The position numbers and the translations under genes were made by a program. Below, piece after piece: positions 45,278 to 54,773 of a stretch of DNA of 64,000 bases. The notes under the pieces are model-generated. The model searched no databases, had not been told where the DNA came from, and saw only the letters and a program-made list of their open reading frames with translations. Source of the DNA: an uncultured Helicobacteraceae bacterium (GTDB lineage: Bacteria; Campylobacterota; Campylobacteria; Campylobacterales; Helicobacteraceae); NCBI GenBank assembly GCA_934668765.1, contig CAKUOH010000002.1, positions 1-64,000 on the forward strand, read 5' to 3'. Numbering within the stretch: the first letter of the stretch is position 1; each line of letters starts with the position of its first letter.

Positions 45278-47257
45278 TCAAACTATTTGCTGCGGGTCAA
45301 TGTCGATAATTAAAGGCATATCTTTTATCGGTGCAAGGGCGTTTAATAGCTCTTTTGCACTTTTTGCGCGAACTAGCATAATATATCGCCAAAGTCCGCC
45401 GATTCGCTCAATCGGGGCTTTATTTAACCCGACTATTTCGACATTGCGCTTTGTGGATTCTACTATTTTTTTGGCGTTTTGCAAAATGTCTTTTGCTTTT
45501 GCCTCGACTTTATTTTGTGCGCAAATTAGGGCGATTCGCATAAATGGCGGATAGAGATTCACACGATTTTCTAACTCAAATCGCAAAAAATCCTCATAAT
45601 CATCTAAAAATCGCCCAAAAAACGCGCTATTTTGCGTATTTATAAACACTTCGCCATCATTCTTGCGCCCCGTGCGCCCAGAGATTTGAAATAGCAAACT
45701 CACCGCTCGTTCATTTGCGCGAAAATCACTTGAATTTAGCAGATTATCAATGCCAAGAATCGCTACCAGCGCGACATTATGATAATCGTGTCCCTTGCTA
45801 ATCATCTGCGTGCCGATAAGAATGTCGATTTTATTATCGTTAAAATCGCTCAAAATCCGCCGTAGCCGTGAATCGCTTTTCACTTCATCTCTATCAAAAA
45901 TCGCAATGTTTGCCTGTGAAAAATGTGTAGATAGATTTTTATAAATCTCTTGTGTGCCTATTTTTAGGGCTTTGAAACTAGTTGAATCGCAAACTTTGCA
46001 TTTTGTCCGTCCATCAAAAAACGGCTCTGCATACCCGCAGTAGTGGCAAATCAGCGCGTTTTTGCGCGAATGCAGACTCATATTTATGCTACAATGTTTG
46101 CATTTCACGCCACTACCGCATTCTGCACATTGCAAAACCTTAAAATTCCCACGCATTGGGACAAAAATAATGATTTGCTTTTTAGATTCAAGCGCGGTGG
46201 CGATTTTATCCACCAAAATCTGCGGAATATTATCCAAATCATTATCAAAAATTATGCTTTTTTTGCCCTCAAAATATCCGCCTTTTAGGCGAAAAATGCA
46301 ACTCTCCCGCGCAAAATTATAATAGCTATTTAGGCTAGGCGTGGCAGAGCCAAGAATAAGCCTAATGCCTTGCTTTTGTGCCAAAAAAATAGCCAAATCA
46401 CGCGCATTGTAGCGCGGATTTTGGGTTGCCTTGTAAGCTTCATCGTGCTCCTCATCGACAATGATTAGCCCCAAATTCGTAAGTGGCAAAAATAGCGCAC
46501 TACGCGCCCCAGCGATGATTTTAATCGAATCTAAATTGCTTAAAATGCGCTCTTTTTTTGCCTTGCTAACTTTGGAGTGCCACATACAAACCAAATCGCC
46601 AAAAACGCTTTTTAGTCGCTTTTCCATCTGCGGTGTTAGCGCGATTTCTGGCATCAAAAAAAGCACATTTTTACCCTGCGAAAGCGTCTTGCAAATGGCG
46701 TTGATATAAATCTCTGTTTTTCCGCTCCCTGTATCGCCAAAAAGCAGGGTTTTATCGTGGGAGAGAATAAAGTCTAATGCGGATTGTTGAGCGGGACTTA
46801 ATTTTGGGATTGCAAATCCATTGTCATTGCGAGATTCTACGCTTTGCGTTGAATCGTGGCAATCCAAACCAAATCCGTCATTCTGAGCGAAACACTTTGT
46901 GAGTAGCGAAGAATCCAAATCGCTTGAATCTATCGGCGATTCTTTCGATTCGCCTTGCAATGACGATTCGTTGCGTTTTTTTGCTGCAAAAAGTCCAAAT
47001 GCCACACTCAAATTTACGCAATAATAATTCGCCACAAAGTGCCCCAAAATCACCTGCGATTCGCTTAAAGCAAACTCACTTTTCACCGCTTCCTTGCACT
47101 TAAAATTTGGCTTTTCTACTTCGCAAAGCACGATTCCAAATAGCGATTTATTTTTGACAGAAATTTTTGCAATGTCATTTTCGCGCAAAATCTCACGCGA
47201 TTCATACTCTAGCGGGGGGAGATTTAGCTTTAATGGTGCGATTAGATAGTGCTTCAT
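45278..47257 (-). CDS. priA: Primosomal helicase PriA with repeat-derived insert
   Basis: PriA restarts stalled replication forks. Walker A GDTGSGKTEIYI at about 175, DEEHDEAYK at about 270, the eight-cysteine zinc region (CAECGSGVKCKHC to CKVCDS, about 378-425) and SGRTGRKNDGEV at about 535 are present. Length is 659 residues. Between the DNA-binding domain and the helicase core (about 92-155) lies a stretch encoded by family B (46822-46865, GLDCHDSTQSVESRNDN) and a related CATTCTGAG repeat (46875-46915). This adds around 50 residues in frame. Its ATG overlaps the stop of the small gene before it. Confidence 0.94.
   Translation of the reverse strand: MKHYLIAPLKLNLPPLEYESREILRENDIAKISVKNKSLFGIVLCEVEKPNFKCKEAVKSEFALSESQVILGHFVANYYCVNLSVAFGLFAAKKRNESSLQGESKESPIDSSDLDSSLLTKCFAQNDGFGLDCHDSTQSVESRNDNGFAIPKLSPAQQSALDFILSHDKTLLFGDTGSGKTEIYINAICKTLSQGKNVLFLMPEIALTPQMEKRLKSVFGDLVCMWHSKVSKAKKERILSNLDSIKIIAGARSALFLPLTNLGLIIVDEEHDEAYKATQNPRYNARDLAIFLAQKQGIRLILGSATPSLNSYYNFARESCIFRLKGGYFEGKKSIIFDNDLDNIPQILVDKIATALESKKQIIIFVPMRGNFKVLQCAECGSGVKCKHCSINMSLHSRKNALICHYCGYAEPFFDGRTKCKVCDSTSFKALKIGTQEIYKNLSTHFSQANIAIFDRDEVKSDSRLRRILSDFNDNKIDILIGTQMISKGHDYHNVALVAILGIDNLLNSSDFRANERAVSLLFQISGRTGRKNDGEVFINTQNSAFFGRFLDDYEDFLRFELENRVNLYPPFMRIALICAQNKVEAKAKDILQNAKKIVESTKRNVEIVGLNKAPIERIGGLWRYIMLVRAKSAKELLNALAPIKDMPLIIDIDPQQIV
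46822..46865 (+). repeat. Family B repeat inside priA
   Basis: GTCATTGCGAGATTCTACGC through GAATCGTGGCAATCC; translated on the minus strand as LDCHDSTQSVESRNDN. Confidence 0.8.
46875..46915 (+). repeat. CATTCTGAGCGAA-type repeat inside priA
   Basis: CCGTCATTCTGAGCGAAACA through GCGAAGAATCC. A palindrome-like repeat related in layout to family B, translated within PriA as DSSLLTKCFAQND. Confidence 0.65.
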
Positions 47258-47472
47258 AGCTCCATTTTATCGATTAGATTTTGTAGTCTATCTTCTAAAT
47301 CTGCGTATTCTTGGGACTTTTGGATATATGCCTTTAAGATGTCTTTGATGTCTAAGTCGCGCTTTGAAAGGGTGGCTTCAATCTCTTTTTTTGCCTTTTC
47401 ATTTATGCAAACGATGTTGATTTGTATTTTTTTGCCCGATAAATACAAATCTAAACTTAGCCGTGAATCCAC
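47254..47472 (-). CDS. Small coiled-coil protein, possibly ZapA-like
   Basis: The 72-residue protein has a short strand pair (LDLYLSGKKIQINIVCINEK) followed by a helix that ends in a coiled coil (AYIQKSQEYADLEDRLQNLI). This outline resembles ZapA, the FtsZ-ring cross-linker, but is shorter; similarity is only by shape. GTG start at 47472; its stop overlaps the priA ATG (ATGA). The gene before it encodes a ZapB-like coiled coil. Confidence 0.65.
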   Translation of the reverse strand: MDSRLSLDLYLSGKKIQINIVCINEKAKKEIEATLSKRDLDIKDILKAYIQKSQEYADLEDRLQNLIDKMEL

Positions 47473-47482
47473 TTGTTACACG

Positions 47483-47701
47483 CTACTTTTGGGCTTCGTC
47501 AATCTTGCTAATTAGGCTTTCATACGAGCGGTCGCGCCCTGCTAACTCTTCGTATAAGGCGTTAATCTGCCTGTCTTTCTCTGCCTTTTCGCTATTTAGC
47601 GCACTATTTTCAAGGCGCAAACTCTCAATCTCTTTATGTAACTCATTTAGCCTAGCAAGCAGCTCTTCAACCCTTTGCGTTAGTCGTTCCAAAATGCTCA
47701 T
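47483..47701 (-). CDS. Small coiled-coil protein, possibly ZapB-like
   Basis: The 72-residue protein is almost wholly heptad coiled coil (RVEELLARLNELHKEIESLR, then LENSALNSEKAEKDRQINAL), like ZapB. AAAGGTT precedes the ATG. The stop is 10 bases before the GTG of the next small gene, and the pair leads into priA, so all three probably share a transcript. Confidence 0.7.
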   Translation of the reverse strand: MSILERLTQRVEELLARLNELHKEIESLRLENSALNSEKAEKDRQINALYEELAGRDRSYESLISKIDEAQK

Positions 47702-47850
47702 AATGTAACCTTTTAGTCAAAAAAATAAATGCGTGATTATAGCAAAATCCCCAAATCTTTTGCAAAAAATGCAAGAAATTTAGCCAAATTTTGACACGGT
47801 TTTGCAATCACATTTTTACAAATCGCCAAAAAATGATTTGTAAAAAATGA

Positions 47851-47856
47851 TATAAT
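47851..47856 (+). promoter_or_regulatory. Putative -10 box of the phase-variable restriction gene
   Basis: TATAAT preceded by AAATGA, 36 bases before the ATG at 47893. AAGGGA lies about six bases before the ATG. Confidence 0.5.
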
Positions 47857-47892
47857 GGTGGTTTTGATATTTTGCCACAAAAAAGGGATATT

Positions 47893-50800
47893 ATGCAGAT
47901 TTTACACGATTATTTACACGCGATTCAAAGCATTAGCGAGAGCGACAAAGAGCATACGCATAGAAGCGCGTTAGAGAATTTATTTAAGGCGATTTTGGCG
48001 CATTTAGCGCAAAGCCACAAAGATTTTAGCGCGATTCATATAATCCACGAGCCAAACAACGACAAAAGCGAAAATAAAGCGGGTGCGCCAGACTTTCAAA
48101 TAATCCTTAATGGGGGGGGGGGGCAGAATAGTAAAAGCCAAAGTGGGCTGACACTAGGCTACATTGAAAATAAGCGCGTTAATGCAAATCTAGTCGAACT
48201 CATTATCGAATCAAACGCAAATCCACGCGCACAAATCGCCAAATATCTCACTTTAAGCGACAATTTGATTCTTACTGATTACCTGCGCTTTTTACGCATT
48301 GCCAAAGATGACAAAGGCAAAATCACCATCACCCAAGAAATCACCATCTGCACCCTAAATGAGATTCAAGCAACGCTCAAAAACAAATCCACGCTACAAT
48401 CCAAGCAAAAAGAATTGCTTGATTTTTTCACACTCTTTTTTAATACCACGCCAAAGCCCATTATTAGCGCGTTAGAGTTTGCAAATGCGTTAGCACAGCG
48501 CACAAGGCTTGTTTTTGACATTCTCACACAAAACCCGCAAAACCCACAAATCTCCACGCTTTATCAAAATTTTAGAGAGATTTTGTATAAGGATTTGAAT
48601 TTTGAATCCTTTTGCGATAGTTTCGCTCAAACGCTCACTTACGCGCTATTTTTAGCACGGCTAAATGATGAAAGGGGCGAAACTATCGACTTATACAATG
48701 CCAAAAAATTTATCCCCAAATCATTCCCGCTGATTCGCGCTATGAGCGGATTTTTGGATAATTTAGATGAGCTAGATTCGCTAAAATGGCTTATAAAAGA
48801 GATTTTAAGCATTATAAATCATATCAACCCAGCGCAGATTACGCTAGAGCTAAACAAAATCGCTGACAAAGATTTGCTAGGCAACTACTTGCATAAAGAC
48901 CCGTATTTGCATTTCTATGAGACTTTTCTCTCTCAATACGACCCGCATTTGCGCGAACTGCGTGGCGTGTATTATACGCCATTTGCGGTGGTGAGCTTTA
49001 TCATAAATGCCATTGATTCTACTCTCAAAAGCGATTTTGGCGAAGCAAAAGGACTAGGCAGCGCACTAAATAATGACAATATCACGCTACTAGATTTTGC
49101 CACAGGCACGGGGACATTTCTATTAGAGGCATTTCGCAAGGCATTAGAATCCACGCCCAAAAATTCGCTCCATTACAAGCCCAAAAATTTACTCTCAAAA
49201 TTTAGTGGCTTTGAGTTTCTAATCGCTCCTTATACAATCGCACACCTTAAAATCTCACAATCTTTCAAAGAGGAATTTAACGCCCCATTAAATGACAGCG
49301 AAAAGCTCAATATTTTGCTTACAAATACACTCTATGATAAAAGCGAAAAGGACGAGCGCGAATCTAAAAGCAATCTTTTAGTAGGAATGTATGAATTAGC
49401 AAACGAATTTTTGCAATCCCAAAAAGTCAAAAATAACAATATCCTTATCATCACAGGGAATCCGCCGTATAATTATGAGAGCATAAACAAATATGACTAC
49501 ACTTACACGCTAAAAGATTCAAAGCCCAAAACATTAAGCAAAATCCAAGCGCATTATTTTTATTGCGGTATCCAAGCAAACGCCGATAAAGGCGATAAAA
49601 TCGAGCCTATTTATATAAACGAAAAAAACCCCAAAGGTTTGCAAGATGATTATGTGAAATTCATTCGATTCGCCGAATCCAAAATCCAAAGCCAAGAAAA
49701 TGGCATTATAGCAATCATATCAAATAATGGCTTTATAGATAATCCCACATTTCGCGGTATGCGATGGCATTTGCTAAACACCTTTGATAAAATCTATATT
49801 TTAGACTTGCACGGCAACACGCGCAAGAAAGAAAAATCCCCCGATGGAAGCAAAGATGACAATGTCTTTGACATTATGCAAGGCGTGTGTATTAGTGTGT
49901 TTGTGAAATTACACAACCAAAATAAGTCCGCACCACCGATTATCAAAGTCCAAACGCCCCCGCATATCAAATGGGAAACATACACAAATACGCCACAATG
50001 CAAGGTTTATCATTATGATTTATTTGGCAGACGCAAAGACAAATACGCCTTTTTGCAAGGCAATGGATTAGATTTAGTAGCGTGGAGCGAACTTGCACCA
50101 AAAGCACCATTTTATCTCTTTATCCCGCAAAATGAATCGTTACGCGAAGAATATGACAAAGGCACAAGTGTAAAGGATATGTTTAAGGTTTCTAGTGTGG
50201 GGGTATCAACTTCTCGAGATGATTTTTGTGTTTCAAAATCAGATTCAGACGAATCATTACAAGAACTAAAAAATAACATTCAAAGATTTATGAATCTAGA
50301 TTCAGAGTCGGCGCGAAAAGAGTTTGATTTGGGCAAAGATTCGCGAGATTGGAAAGTGCAATACGCACAAAAAGAATTACAAAGCACAAACAACAATCCA
50401 AATAATTACATAAAGATTCAATACCGCCCTTTTGATTTTCGCTGGACATATTACACAGGCAAATCAAAGGGATTTCACTCTATGCCACGAGGCGAAGTAA
50501 TGAAGTATTTTTTAGGCAATGACAATATAGGGCTAATTTATCCAAGACAAATCAAAGAAAGTCGAAGTTTTCAACACGCTTTTATTTCAACAAATATCAT
50601 TGATAAATGTAGCGTGTCGCCAAGTAGTTTCTTTGCTCCGCTTTATGATTCACAAATCGAAAACTTCACCCCACAATTTCGTGCATTTGTGGATAAACAA
50701 TACGGCGAATCTTACGCTCCCAAAGTCATTTTAGGCTACATTTATGCGATTCTCTATCACAAAGATTATAGAGAAAAATATGTAGATTTTTTGAAAATCG

Positions 50801-51198
50801 ACTTCCCAAAAGTGCCATTTGTAAAATCTAAAAAAGACTTTTTGGCGTTAAGTGCGCTTGGGGGCGATTTAATCGATTTGCACCTAATGCGCGTGGATTT
50901 GAGCGGTGAGTCTGTGGGCGAACCGCACTTTAACGACTTGGGCGACAAAAATGAAAAAATACAAAAAATCGCCTACAACGCCGAATCTAAAAAACTTTTT
51001 GTGAATGAAAGTTTGTATTTTGAAGCGGTGAGCGCGGAAGTGTGGGAGTATAAAATCGGTGGCTACGCTGTTTTGGACAAATATTTGAAATCTCACAAAG
51101 GCGAATCAATCGACTATGCGCACTTTGAATGCGTGATAAAAACCTTGCATAAATCGCTAGAATTAGAATCTAAAATTGCAAAAGTGGCGATAGAATAA
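47893..51198 (+). CDS. Single-chain restriction-modification enzyme (type IIG/ISP-like) with G12 phase-variation tract
   Basis: The protein has 1101 residues. The N-terminal nuclease core shows GAPDFQII at about 63-70 and GYIENKRV at about 87-94 (D...ExK). Then come a helical region and an N6-adenine methyltransferase with YYTPFAVVSF at about 355, motif I DFATGTGTF at about 401 and NPPYNYES at about 523. The C-terminal third has the IKIQYRPFDFRWTYYTG target-recognition block. No helicase is present, unlike the enzyme at 1987. A run of 12 G (48112-48123) encodes GGGG between the two nuclease motifs; in this window the frame is open. Any change not a multiple of three truncates the protein before residue 100. 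The open frame starts at a TTG (47872), but ATG 47893 has the ribosome binding site. Confidence 0.9.
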   Translation: MQILHDYLHAIQSISESDKEHTHRSALENLFKAILAHLAQSHKDFSAIHIIHEPNNDKSENKAGAPDFQIILNGGGGQNSKSQSGLTLGYIENKRVNANLVELIIESNANPRAQIAKYLTLSDNLILTDYLRFLRIAKDDKGKITITQEITICTLNEIQATLKNKSTLQSKQKELLDFFTLFFNTTPKPIISALEFANALAQRTRLVFDILTQNPQNPQISTLYQNFREILYKDLNFESFCDSFAQTLTYALFLARLNDERGETIDLYNAKKFIPKSFPLIRAMSGFLDNLDELDSLKWLIKEILSIINHINPAQITLELNKIADKDLLGNYLHKDPYLHFYETFLSQYDPHLRELRGVYYTPFAVVSFIINAIDSTLKSDFGEAKGLGSALNNDNITLLDFATGTGTFLLEAFRKALESTPKNSLHYKPKNLLSKFSGFEFLIAPYTIAHLKISQSFKEEFNAPLNDSEKLNILLTNTLYDKSEKDERESKSNLLVGMYELANEFLQSQKVKNNNILIITGNPPYNYESINKYDYTYTLKDSKPKTLSKIQAHYFYCGIQANADKGDKIEPIYINEKNPKGLQDDYVKFIRFAESKIQSQENGIIAIISNNGFIDNPTFRGMRWHLLNTFDKIYILDLHGNTRKKEKSPDGSKDDNVFDIMQGVCISVFVKLHNQNKSAPPIIKVQTPPHIKWETYTNTPQCKVYHYDLFGRRKDKYAFLQGNGLDLVAWSELAPKAPFYLFIPQNESLREEYDKGTSVKDMFKVSSVGVSTSRDDFCVSKSDSDESLQELKNNIQRFMNLDSESARKEFDLGKDSRDWKVQYAQKELQSTNNNPNNYIKIQYRPFDFRWTYYTGKSKGFHSMPRGEVMKYFLGNDNIGLIYPRQIKESRSFQHAFISTNIIDKCSVSPSSFFAPLYDSQIENFTPQFRAFVDKQYGESYAPKVILGYIYAILYHKDYREKYVDFLKIDFPKVPFVKSKKDFLALSALGGDLIDLHLMRVDLSGESVGEPHFNDLGDKNEKIQKIAYNAESKKLFVNESLYFEAVSAEVWEYKIGGYAVLDKYLKSHKGESIDYAHFECVIKTLHKSLELESKIAKVAIE
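48112..48123 (+). repeat. G12 homopolymer tract (contingency tract)
   Basis: Twelve consecutive G in frame as four glycine codons within the nuclease core of the restriction enzyme. Confidence 0.95.
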
Positions 51199-51202
51199 GT
51201 AT

Positions 51203-51260
51203 AGATTGCCACGAATCTGCTGTCGCAAATGCAGGGCTTACAAGCAAATCTCGCAATGAT
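51203..51260. repeat. Family B repeat, long form
   Basis: GATTGCCACGAATCTGCTG through AAATCTCGCAATGA; fills the gap before the uvrB promoter. Confidence 0.7.
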
Positions 51261-51316
51261 AAACAAGGACGATTTGCGCAAATATCGCTAGAGTAAGTGC
51301 GAATTTAAAAATTTGA

Positions 51317-51322
51317 TATAAT
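51317..51322 (+). promoter_or_regulatory. Putative uvrB -10 box (extended)
   Basis: TTTGATATAATTC, TATAAT at 51317-51322, 34 bases before the uvrB ATG; AGGA lies eight bases before the ATG. Confidence 0.55.
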
Positions 51323-51356
51323 TCACGCTTTTAAATGTCTATTTTAGGAATCACAA

Positions 51357-53408
51357 ATGCCAAAAAAGCCCATAGATTCACGCAAAAAATCACAAGATTC
51401 ACGCAAGAAAATAGCCCATAAATCCTTGCAAGATTCGCAGATTTTTCAACTGCAATCCACCTATTCCCCCGCAGGGGACCAGCCACAAGCTATCGCCAAA
51501 ATCACGCACTCTTTTAAGAATGGCGCAAGATATGCCACGCTACTAGGCGTTACAGGCAGTGGAAAAACTTTCACTATGGCAAACATTATCGCCACGCTCA
51601 ATATGCCAACACTCATAATGACGCATAACAAAACCCTTGCAGCCCAGCTTTATAGCGAGTTTAAGAGCTTTTTTCCGCGCAACCGCGTGGAGTATTTCAT
51701 AAGCCATTTTGACTACTACCAGCCTGAAGCCTACATTCCGCGCCGTGATTTGTTTATCGAAAAGGATTCAAGCATAAATGATGATTTGGAGCGACTGCGC
51801 CTAAGTGCGACTACTTCGCTACTTGCATACAATGATGTTATCGTGGTGGCTAGTGTGAGCGCGAACTATGGATTAGGCAACCCTGCCGAATATCTCACAA
51901 TGATTGAGAAAATAGAGGTAGGCGAATCGCGTAATCAAAAGGAATTTTTGCTTAAACTTGTCGATATGGGCTACACGCGCAATGACACGGCGTTTGAGCG
52001 TGGGGAATTTCGCGTGAGCGGGGAGGTGGTGGATATTTTCCCTGCGTATAATGAGAGCGAATTTATCCGTATAGAGTTTTTTGGCGATGAGGTGGAGCAA
52101 ATCGCAGTATATGAGGCAATCGAGCGCACAAAGCTAAAAGTGCTAGATTCATTTGTGTTATATGCGGCAAATCAATTTATAGTCGGGGCAAACCGCCTAA
52201 GCGAGGCGATACATAATATCGAAGTTGAGCTAGATTCTAGGCTTTTAGAATTTAAAGCGCAGGGCAAAGAAGTCGAATATCAGCGGTTAAAAGGACGCAC
52301 GGAGTTTGATTTGGAGATGATTAAAGAATCTGGAATCTGCAAAGGCATCGAAAACTACGCTAGGCACTTAACGGGCAAAAAGGCGGGAGAGACGCCATAT
52401 TGTCTGCTAGATTATTTTGAGCAAAAGAAAAAACCCTATTTAGTCATAGTCGATGAGTCTCACGCGAGTTTGCCGCAATTTGGCGGAATGTATGCGGGCG
52501 ATAGAAGTCGCAAGGAAGTGCTTGTGGAGTATGGATTTCGTCTGCCTAGTGCGCTAGATAATCGCCCGCTAATGTTTGAGGAGTTTATAAAAAAAGCCCC
52601 GCATTTTCTCTTTGTATCCGCTACACCTGCGGAATTAGAGCTAAAATTAAGTGGCACAGAAATCGCAGAGCAAATCGTCCGTCCCACAGGACTACTTGAC
52701 CCAAAAGTCGAGGTAAAGGATAGTCAAAATCAAGTGGCGATTTTATATGATGAGATAAAGGCGGTTTTGGCGCGTGAAGAACGGGCAATCGTGGGAACGC
52801 TTACCAAAAAAATGGCAGAGGATTTATGCAAATATTACAATGAGCTAGGATTAAAAACGCAGTATTTACATAGCGACATTGATGCTATCGAGCGTAATCA
52901 TTTGATTCGTGGTTTGCGAATGGGTGATTTTGATGTGCTAATTGGCGTAAATCTACTTCGCGAGGGGTTGGATTTGCCAGAAGTGAGTTTGGTTGCGATT
53001 TTGGACGCCGATAAAGAGGGATTTTTGCGAAGTGAAACGAGCCTTATTCAAACTATGGGACGCGCCGCACGAAATATCAATGGCAAGGTAATCTTTTTTG
53101 CGCAAAAAATCACAAAGTCAATGCAAGTAGCAATCGATATTAGCAAATACCGCAGGGCAAAGCAAGAAGCATTTAACAAAGCGCATAATATCGTGCCACA
53201 AACGACAAAACGCAAGTTAGAGGATGAGCTAAATATCGAGGTTAGCTCTGTGGCTAAAAAACGCGCCAAATTAAGCAAGATTCCTAAATCTGAGCGCGAT
53301 AAAATCATAAAAGAGCTGACAAAAAAAATGTATGAAGCAAGCAAAAAGCTAGAATTTGAGGAAGCCGCAAAAATCCGCGATGAGATTGCAAAGTTGCGAA
53401 AAAGTTAG
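51357..53408 (+). CDS. uvrB: Excinuclease ABC subunit B
   Basis: UvrB verifies DNA damage and loads UvrC. Walker [12 protein letters not shown] at about 61, the beta-hairpin [12 protein letters not shown] at about 120, DESHASLPQ at about 364, [14 protein letters not shown] at about 525 and the C-terminal UVR motif [14 protein letters not shown] are present. Length is 683 residues, about 25 more than usual because of a lysine/serine-rich N-terminal extension before [16 protein letters not shown]. Confidence 0.97.
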   Translation: MPKKPIDSRKKSQDSRKKIAHKSLQDSQIFQLQSTYSPAGDQPQAIAKITHSFKNGARYATLLGVTGSGKTFTMANIIATLNMPTLIMTHNKTLAAQLYSEFKSFFPRNRVEYFISHFDYYQPEAYIPRRDLFIEKDSSINDDLERLRLSATTSLLAYNDVIVVASVSANYGLGNPAEYLTMIEKIEVGESRNQKEFLLKLVDMGYTRNDTAFERGEFRVSGEVVDIFPAYNESEFIRIEFFGDEVEQIAVYEAIERTKLKVLDSFVLYAANQFIVGANRLSEAIHNIEVELDSRLLEFKAQGKEVEYQRLKGRTEFDLEMIKESGICKGIENYARHLTGKKAGETPYCLLDYFEQKKKPYLVIVDESHASLPQFGGMYAGDRSRKEVLVEYGFRLPSALDNRPLMFEEFIKKAPHFLFVSATPAELELKLSGTEIAEQIVRPTGLLDPKVEVKDSQNQVAILYDEIKAVLAREERAIVGTLTKKMAEDLCKYYNELGLKTQYLHSDIDAIERNHLIRGLRMGDFDVLIGVNLLREGLDLPEVSLVAILDADKEGFLRSETSLIQTMGRAARNINGKVIFFAQKITKSMQVAIDISKYRRAKQEAFNKAHNIVPQTTKRKLEDELNIEVSSVAKKRAKLSKIPKSERDKIIKELTKKMYEASKKLEFEEAAKIRDEIAKLRKS

Positions 53409-53557
53409 GGCAAAAATTTTATGGAGGTAAAGTCGCATTTTGTTGATGTTTAATTTTATTTCATAAAAGGATTTTATGATGGTAAATTTAGGGATTTTTT
53501 GGGCGATTCGCATTTGTATAACTCTCACGGTGGGGTGAGGAATCGCAAAAATTTCTT

Positions 53558-53591
53558 ACCCCTCCCTTGCGGAGGGGCTAGGGGGGGGGTA
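53558..53591 (+). repeat. Palindromic element, family A, with G9 run
   Basis: CCCCTCCCTTGCGGAGGGG then CTA and nine G (53581-53589). The GGGGGTGGG tail seems to have become one G run. Confidence 0.88.
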
Positions 53592-53597
53592 TTTTTT

Positions 53598-53631
53598 GGA
53601 TTGCTTCGTTCGTTTCACTCACTCGCAATAC
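53598..53631. repeat. Family B repeat
   Basis: GGATTGCTTCGTTCGTTTCA then CTCACTCGCAAT; near-identical to 22096-22131. Confidence 0.8.
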
Positions 53632-53684
53632 AAAAATTTTCTCTTTAAGCATAATCTAAAAGGCTTTTTTATAGAATTTGCATT

Positions 53685-54701
53685 ATGACAAAAATAAGAT
53701 TCGCTCCGCAAGATAGGCAAAAACTTGCAGAAATTTTAATGCTATTTTTTATCCACAGCAACACACAAGGGCGATTTATCCCAAGCGAAGCAAATCCAAG
53801 TGCAATAATAAATCCGCTAAATGATTTTTTGGCAAAATATAGCTATATTGCGGATTGTTCTTTTGGGCGCAATGGCGGATTTTCACATAATCCATATATA
53901 ATTTTCATTCGCAAAGACACGCCACATATTCGCGCAAGTAAGGGCGTTTATTGTCGTGTGTGCTTTCATAGAAAAGAGATAGATTCGCGTAAAATCGAAG
54001 TTAGCGTGAATCAATCCTATCAAAATAGCTATGAATTTTTGGCAAAAGATAAAGTGCAAAAATATATCGATGATAGCGCGAAAACTAGCTTTTTCCAATA
54101 TCCAAACTGCGATACTAGCGACATTATCGATAAATTAGAAATGGATTTAAGCTACTTTGTGGCAATTCCTATCAATGAGCTAGAATCTACGGACAATATT
54201 TCACACACGCAAATCAAACAAATACAATGCAAATGCTGTGGGGTGCAAAGAGATTTTAGCGAATTTTACTTTGTCGATGGTGGATTGAAAATCTATGGCA
54301 TAGAAAATCTAAAATTTGAAGTATGCAAACAATGCGTAAGTGCATATAATGCGCGATTTGGCACAAAAAGATTGCATTATCTAAAATGGCAATTTATCGC
54401 TTGTTATTTTGCTGCAAAAATTTTCTTGCAAAAATGTCGCAATGGAGATGGCAGTAAAGATTTGCTAAAAAATATCACAAGGCAAATATCAAACGGCTAC
54501 AAATCCTATAATATGGGTTCTTTGTCGTTAGAAAAAGCTATACAAAATTTGCTGTATTTATTTGGCAATAATGCTTATGGATTGCGCAACTATAACGAAT
54601 CGCAAAAATTTGTCTTTGATACACTCAAAAACGCCGATAGTGCGAATCTAATGGACAAAATAAATTGCATATTAGATTTGGATTATAAAAAAATTATTTA
54701 A
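53685..54701 (+). CDS. Hypothetical protein with MrcB-N-like domain and zinc ribbon
   Basis: The protein has 338 residues. The first 150 residues (GRNGGFSHNPYIIFIRKDT, KGVYCRVCFHRKEI, EVSVNQSYQN) resemble the DUF3578/MrcB N-terminal DNA-binding domain of modification-dependent restriction systems. A CxxC pair follows (CKCCGVQRDFSEFY at about 188 and CKQC at about 223), like HNH-linked zinc ribbons. The C-terminal 110 residues are helical and of unknown role; no HNH or GTPase motif was seen. It stands alone between uvrB and dnaB behind repeats, which suggests acquired DNA. A reader of modified DNA is a guess. Confidence 0.65.
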   Translation: MTKIRFAPQDRQKLAEILMLFFIHSNTQGRFIPSEANPSAIINPLNDFLAKYSYIADCSFGRNGGFSHNPYIIFIRKDTPHIRASKGVYCRVCFHRKEIDSRKIEVSVNQSYQNSYEFLAKDKVQKYIDDSAKTSFFQYPNCDTSDIIDKLEMDLSYFVAIPINELESTDNISHTQIKQIQCKCCGVQRDFSEFYFVDGGLKIYGIENLKFEVCKQCVSAYNARFGTKRLHYLKWQFIACYFAAKIFLQKCRNGDGSKDLLKNITRQISNGYKSYNMGSLSLEKAIQNLLYLFGNNAYGLRNYNESQKFVFDTLKNADSANLMDKINCILDLDYKKII

Positions 54702-54773
54702 GATTCGCACCCTTTGGATTGCTTTTTTTGCGCAAAGCTACGATTTGCCTGATAAATTATTTTAGTTTCACAC

